Below, piece by piece: positions 6,473 through 8,673 of a stretch of DNA of 8,673 nt (its first letter is position 1; the number at the start of each line of letters is the position of its first letter). The notes beneath the pieces are model-generated. The model had not been told where the DNA came from, did no database searches, and worked only from the letters and a program-made list of their open reading frames with translations. The DNA lies in assembly GCA_020059785.1 (NCBI GenBank), contig JAGVBL010000048.1, positions 1 to 8,673 of the forward strand, in the 5' to 3' direction. The position numbers and the translations under genes are program-made. The DNA is from Ignavibacteriales bacterium. GTDB taxonomy: Bacteria > Bacteroidota > Ignavibacteria > Ignavibacteriales > Melioribacteraceae.

Positions 6473-6503
6473 TTGACAAAGAATGATTTGTATATTATTT
6501 TTG
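6473..6503 (+). promoter_or_regulatory. Bacteroidota-type sigma-A promoter of the tetR operon
   Basis: TTGACA (6473-6478) carries a -33 TTG separated by 20 nt from TATTTTTG (6496-6503), an exact match to the -7 consensus TAnnTTTG. Its last base is the first base of the operator-like dyad, so the start of transcription would fall inside the dyad and the 5' leader would be only about 20 nt. This supports autorepression. Confidence 0.7.
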
Positions 6504-6522
6504 TTAGTGAGTGTTAACTAAC
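6503..6522 (+). promoter_or_regulatory. TetR-type operator, copy 1
   Basis: GTTAGTGAGTGTTAACTAAC is an imperfect palindrome with 8-bp half sites GTTAGTGA / TAACTAAC (7 of 8 symmetric) around GTGT. It lies between the -7 element and the tetR start codon, ending 7 nt before the ATG. An identical copy is at 7150-7169. Size and symmetry suit a TetR-family dimer; which of the two regulators binds is not shown by sequence. Confidence 0.75.
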
Positions 6523-6529
6523 ATATAAT

Positions 6530-7132
6530 ATGGAGAAAGAATTGGCACGAATAAGTACAGAAGAGAGACAAAGAATAATAGTTGACGAAGCGATAAAGAT
6601 TATCCACGAATTAGGCTATCAATCATTCTCAATAAGGGAACTTTCTGCAAGAGTTGGAATAACGGAGCCTGCGATATACAGACATTTTTTAAACAAAGAG
6701 GATATAGTATTGGGGATACTTAACAGGTTTCAGGAATTTGATATCTACTTATTTGAGAGGATAAAAAAGCACGAGAATCCTGTAGAAAAAATCGAAAGTT
6801 TTATACAATATCACTTTGAATTCTTAGATAAAGAACCTGCGATGACCTCGGTAATATTTGCTGAAGATATGTTTAATAACAGTAAGATATTAAAGGAAAA
6901 AATGTTATCCATAATAGAAAAGAGGAAAAAGATAATTAAAGGAATAATTGAAGAAGCAAAGCTTAAGAATGAGATCATAGAGATTGAGACAAACGAGATA
7001 CTTACAGTTATTTTAGGTTATATAAGGTTAGTAGTACTAGAATGGAGATTAAGCGGCTTCTCCTTTTCCCTTTTACAGCGAGGTAAAAAGACAGTAGAGA
7101 CTATTGGAAAGCTGATTTTAAATAGTAAATAA
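6530..7132 (+). CDS. TetR/AcrR-family transcriptional regulator 1
   Basis: A 200-residue cytoplasmic regulator of typical family length. The N-terminal TetR_N helix-turn-helix spans about residues 12-62: RIIVDEAIKIIHELGYQSFS, then IRELSARVGITEPAIYRHFLNKEDI, where ITEPAIYRHF is the recognition-helix signature. The remainder (65-200) is the all-helical ligand-binding and dimerisation domain, ending in YIRLVVLEWRLSGFSFSLL, a tail common among AcrR-like members; the ligand cannot be read from sequence. It is transcribed from its own Bacteroidota-type promoter through the operator, with no Shine-Dalgarno because the dyad occupies that position. It is followed after 17 nt by a second operator and then regulator 2. 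Ten of twelve Arg codons are AGA/AGG. It probably autoregulates and represses the efflux genes downstream. Confidence 0.93.
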   Translation: MEKELARISTEERQRIIVDEAIKIIHELGYQSFSIRELSARVGITEPAIYRHFLNKEDIVLGILNRFQEFDIYLFERIKKHENPVEKIESFIQYHFEFLDKEPAMTSVIFAEDMFNNSKILKEKMLSIIEKRKKIIKGIIEEAKLKNEIIEIETNEILTVILGYIRLVVLEWRLSGFSFSLLQRGKKTVETIGKLILNSK

Positions 7133-7149
7133 ATTTTTTTATCAAAAAA

Positions 7150-7169
7150 GTTAGTGAGTGTTAACTAAC
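7150..7169 (+). promoter_or_regulatory. TetR-type operator, copy 2
   Basis: The 20 bases are identical to 6503-6522; identity continues one base further (A) and then stops, and the upstream flanks differ except for homopolymer. It lies in the 45-nt gap between the two tetR genes, ending 8 nt before the ATG at 7178. I see no good -7 element directly before it; a weak TTG (7104-7106) and TAAATTTT (7129-7136) pair is possible. It may therefore act on an internal promoter or as a roadblock. Confidence 0.75.
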
Positions 7170-7177
7170 AAGTGATT

Positions 7178-7807
7178 ATGGAACAGGTACAAATAAAATA
7201 CAGAGAAATAATAATAGGTTATTTGAGAGAGGAACTTATTATAAGAGGATACAGGAATATTTCACTAGATGAGGTAACGGATAGTTTAGGGATAAGCAAA
7301 AAAACTATCTATAAACATTACAAAAATAAGGAATCTATTTATAGTGAGATATTTAAAGGTGAACTGGAATCAGCATATAATGATCTAATAATACTGTTAC
7401 AAGAAAAGAGTCCAATGGCAGAAAAAGTTTCAAAATTATCGAAGATAATTGAAAAGAACTTAATGTTATTCAATATAAACACATTACAAAACTTAAAGAA
7501 AGAGTTTTACGGATTATGGAAAGAAATAGCCTTATTCAGGAAAGAAAGGGTCTTCCCTCTTATCGATCTATTAATCGACCATTCAAAGAAGAATGGTTTA
7601 ATAGCGGAATATCCAAATGAATTAATAATAGAATTATTCAGCACCTCACTTAATTTAGCTTCGGAGAGAAAGCATAATTTTCAGAGCCAAACGAATTACC
7701 AATTAGTATACAAATCAATATTCGAGATACTACTAAATGGAATATTAACTAAAAAAGGGAAAAAAATATTAGCAATAAATAAAAGGATGAAAAATGAAAA
7801 CAATTAA
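7178..7807 (+). CDS. TetR/AcrR-family transcriptional regulator 2
   Basis: A 209-residue regulator from the ATG at 7178; a GTG at 7172 would add two residues but lies only 2 nt after the operator. The helix-turn-helix spans about residues 8-57: YLREELIIRGYRNISLDEV, then TDSLGISKKTIYKHYKNKESI, the TetR_N signature. The C-terminal domain (about 60-209) is helical and differs from regulator 1 (for example FYGLWKEIALFRKERVFPLIDLL), so this is not a recent duplicate. It ends in a basic tail. There is no Shine-Dalgarno; as with regulator 1 the operator sits just ahead of the start. Its stop codon lies 14 nt into the membrane-fusion protein gene, which ties the two in one operon. All eight Arg codons are AGA/AGG. 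Its ligand is unknown. Confidence 0.92.
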   Translation: MEQVQIKYREIIIGYLREELIIRGYRNISLDEVTDSLGISKKTIYKHYKNKESIYSEIFKGELESAYNDLIILLQEKSPMAEKVSKLSKIIEKNLMLFNINTLQNLKKEFYGLWKEIALFRKERVFPLIDLLIDHSKKNGLIAEYPNELIIELFSTSLNLASERKHNFQSQTNYQLVYKSIFEILLNGILTKKGKKILAINKRMKNENN

Positions 7808-8673
7808 AATCATTTCTTTGCTGGTTCTATTAGTAACCATAACTGCATGCAGCGATAATGGTAACAATAATAGAATTGAAGCTACCGGAACGATTGAATC
7901 AACAAATGTTGTAATCAGCTCAAAGAACGCAGGTGAAATAAAATCAATTATTGCAGATGAAGGGACACAAGTTAATGCTGGCGATACAATACTAGTAATT
8001 GACCATGAAGCGTTAGGATTTCAGCTTGAACAGGCCTCTGCGTCTGAACAAATAACTGAGGCACAACTTAAGTTGATGCTAAAAGGCGCAAGGTCTGAGG
8101 ATATAAAGCAAGCCGAAGAAATGCTGAAGCAAACCGAAATTAATTTCAATCTAGCAAAAAGCGATTTCGAAAGATATACGAAGTTGTGGGAAAGTAAATC
8201 CATAACACGAAAACAATATGAAGATATGACTGCACGATACCAAGTATCAATTGCTCAATTCTCATCTGCAAAAGAAAATTATGAGAAAGTAAAGAGAATA
8301 TTTAGACCCGAAGAAATTGAGCAGGCAAAAGCCAATTTGAGAAAAGCGAAAGCTTATGTCGATCTTTTAAAAAAGAATATTCGAGATAGCTATATAATTT
8401 CTCCACTGAACGGTTTTGTAGTTAAAAAGTTTGTTGAAGTTGGAGAAACAGTCTCACCAATGTCTTCACTTGTGAAAATATCAAATTTATCGAGTGTGAA
8501 TCTGATTATTTATGTCTCTGAAGCAGAATTAGGGAAGATAAAACTTGGACAAATATCGGAAATCACGATTGATACTTATCCGGATAAGAAATATGAAGGC
8601 AAAGTAACTTACATTTCGCCCGAAGCAGAGTTTACTCCAAAAAACATTCAAACAAAGGATGAGCGAACCAAAT
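7794..8673 (+). CDS. HlyD/YbhG-family periplasmic adaptor lipoprotein of an efflux system, partial (runs off right edge)
   Basis: 293 codons are visible; the C-terminus is beyond the edge. The N-terminus is a lipoprotein signal (LLVLLVTITAC, lipobox ITAC, lipidated Cys19). A biotinyl-lipoyl-like half motif follows at about 30-75 (GTIESTNVVISSKNAGEIKSI), then a long coiled-coil hairpin at about 80-195 with two related segments, GARSEDIKQAEE and FRPEEIEQAKAN. The second lipoyl half is at about 203-225 (ISPLNGFVVKKFVEVGETV), and a beta-barrel portion ends in SPEAEFTPKNIQTKDERT. That last motif is characteristic of the YbhG/YhiI group, adaptors for ABC-2 type exporters such as E. coli YbhFSR, whose operon is also preceded by a TetR regulator (CecR). 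The ATG follows AAAGGATG by a few bases and overlaps the end of regulator 2 by 14 nt. The partner transporter genes are expected downstream, outside the window. Confidence 0.92.
   Translation, partial: MKTIKIISLLVLLVTITACSDNGNNNRIEATGTIESTNVVISSKNAGEIKSIIADEGTQVNAGDTILVIDHEALGFQLEQASASEQITEAQLKLMLKGARSEDIKQAEEMLKQTEINFNLAKSDFERYTKLWESKSITRKQYEDMTARYQVSIAQFSSAKENYEKVKRIFRPEEIEQAKANLRKAKAYVDLLKKNIRDSYIISPLNGFVVKKFVEVGETVSPMSSLVKISNLSSVNLIIYVSEAELGKIKLGQISEITIDTYPDKKYEGKVTYISPEAEFTPKNIQTKDERTK

Noticed and set aside
8021..8203. Minus-strand open frame inside the HlyD-family gene
   Set aside because: It lies opposite the coiled-coil region of a recognised adaptor; Ser/Leu-rich composition is typical of an antisense shadow.
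1..8673. CRISPR array, tRNA or rRNA genes, phage genes
   Set aside because: No regularly spaced repeats, no cloverleaf-like segments and no phage structural or integrase genes other than the IS transposase were seen; nearly all space is accounted for by the listed genes.

Overview
The window is AT-rich DNA that fits a member of the Bacteroidota/Chlorobiota/Ignavibacteriota group. Three things point there: a TTG-N20-TAnnTTTG promoter (the Bacteroidota sigma-A type) ahead of the first tetR gene, a small HFC/CC/PPP cysteine protein heading a cus-type operon, and several genes without a clear Shine-Dalgarno. The exact lineage is an inference; there is no rRNA or other phylogenetic marker here.

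Layout. Positions 1-4989 hold a leftward (minus-strand) heavy-metal efflux block. It reads, in order of transcription, a small secreted or envelope cysteine protein (4989-4600), a CusA/CzcA-type RND pump (4465-1112), and a CusC/TolC-like outer-membrane channel that starts 1 nt after the pump's stop codon and runs off the left edge. No periplasmic adaptor (CusB) is in the window; it may lie beyond the left edge. Positions 5055-6297 are a complete, apparently intact IS3-family insertion sequence with terminal inverted repeats, a 3-bp ATC target duplication and a textbook -1 frameshift module. It sits in the formerly divergent regulatory region between the metal-efflux block and the block to its right.

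Positions 6473-8673 hold a rightward drug- or solute-efflux block: two consecutive TetR-family regulators, each preceded by the same perfect 20-bp operator-like sequence, then a lipoprotein HlyD/YbhG-type membrane-fusion protein that overlaps the second regulator by 14 nt and is cut by the right edge. The likely missing partners are ABC-exporter genes, by analogy with E. coli CecR-YbhGFSR, plus possibly an outer-membrane factor.

How the parts work together (inference): the left block would take copper, silver or another divalent cation from periplasm to outside. The right block would export an unknown compound and be repressed by one or both TetR proteins acting at the twin operators. The most distinctive points are the duplicated operator with two non-identical TetR proteins, the Met-rich insertion and incomplete methionine relay in the RND pump, the palindromic-repeat-derived N-terminus of the channel protein, and the long-range stem in the IS that covers both the frameshift region and the orfB start codon.
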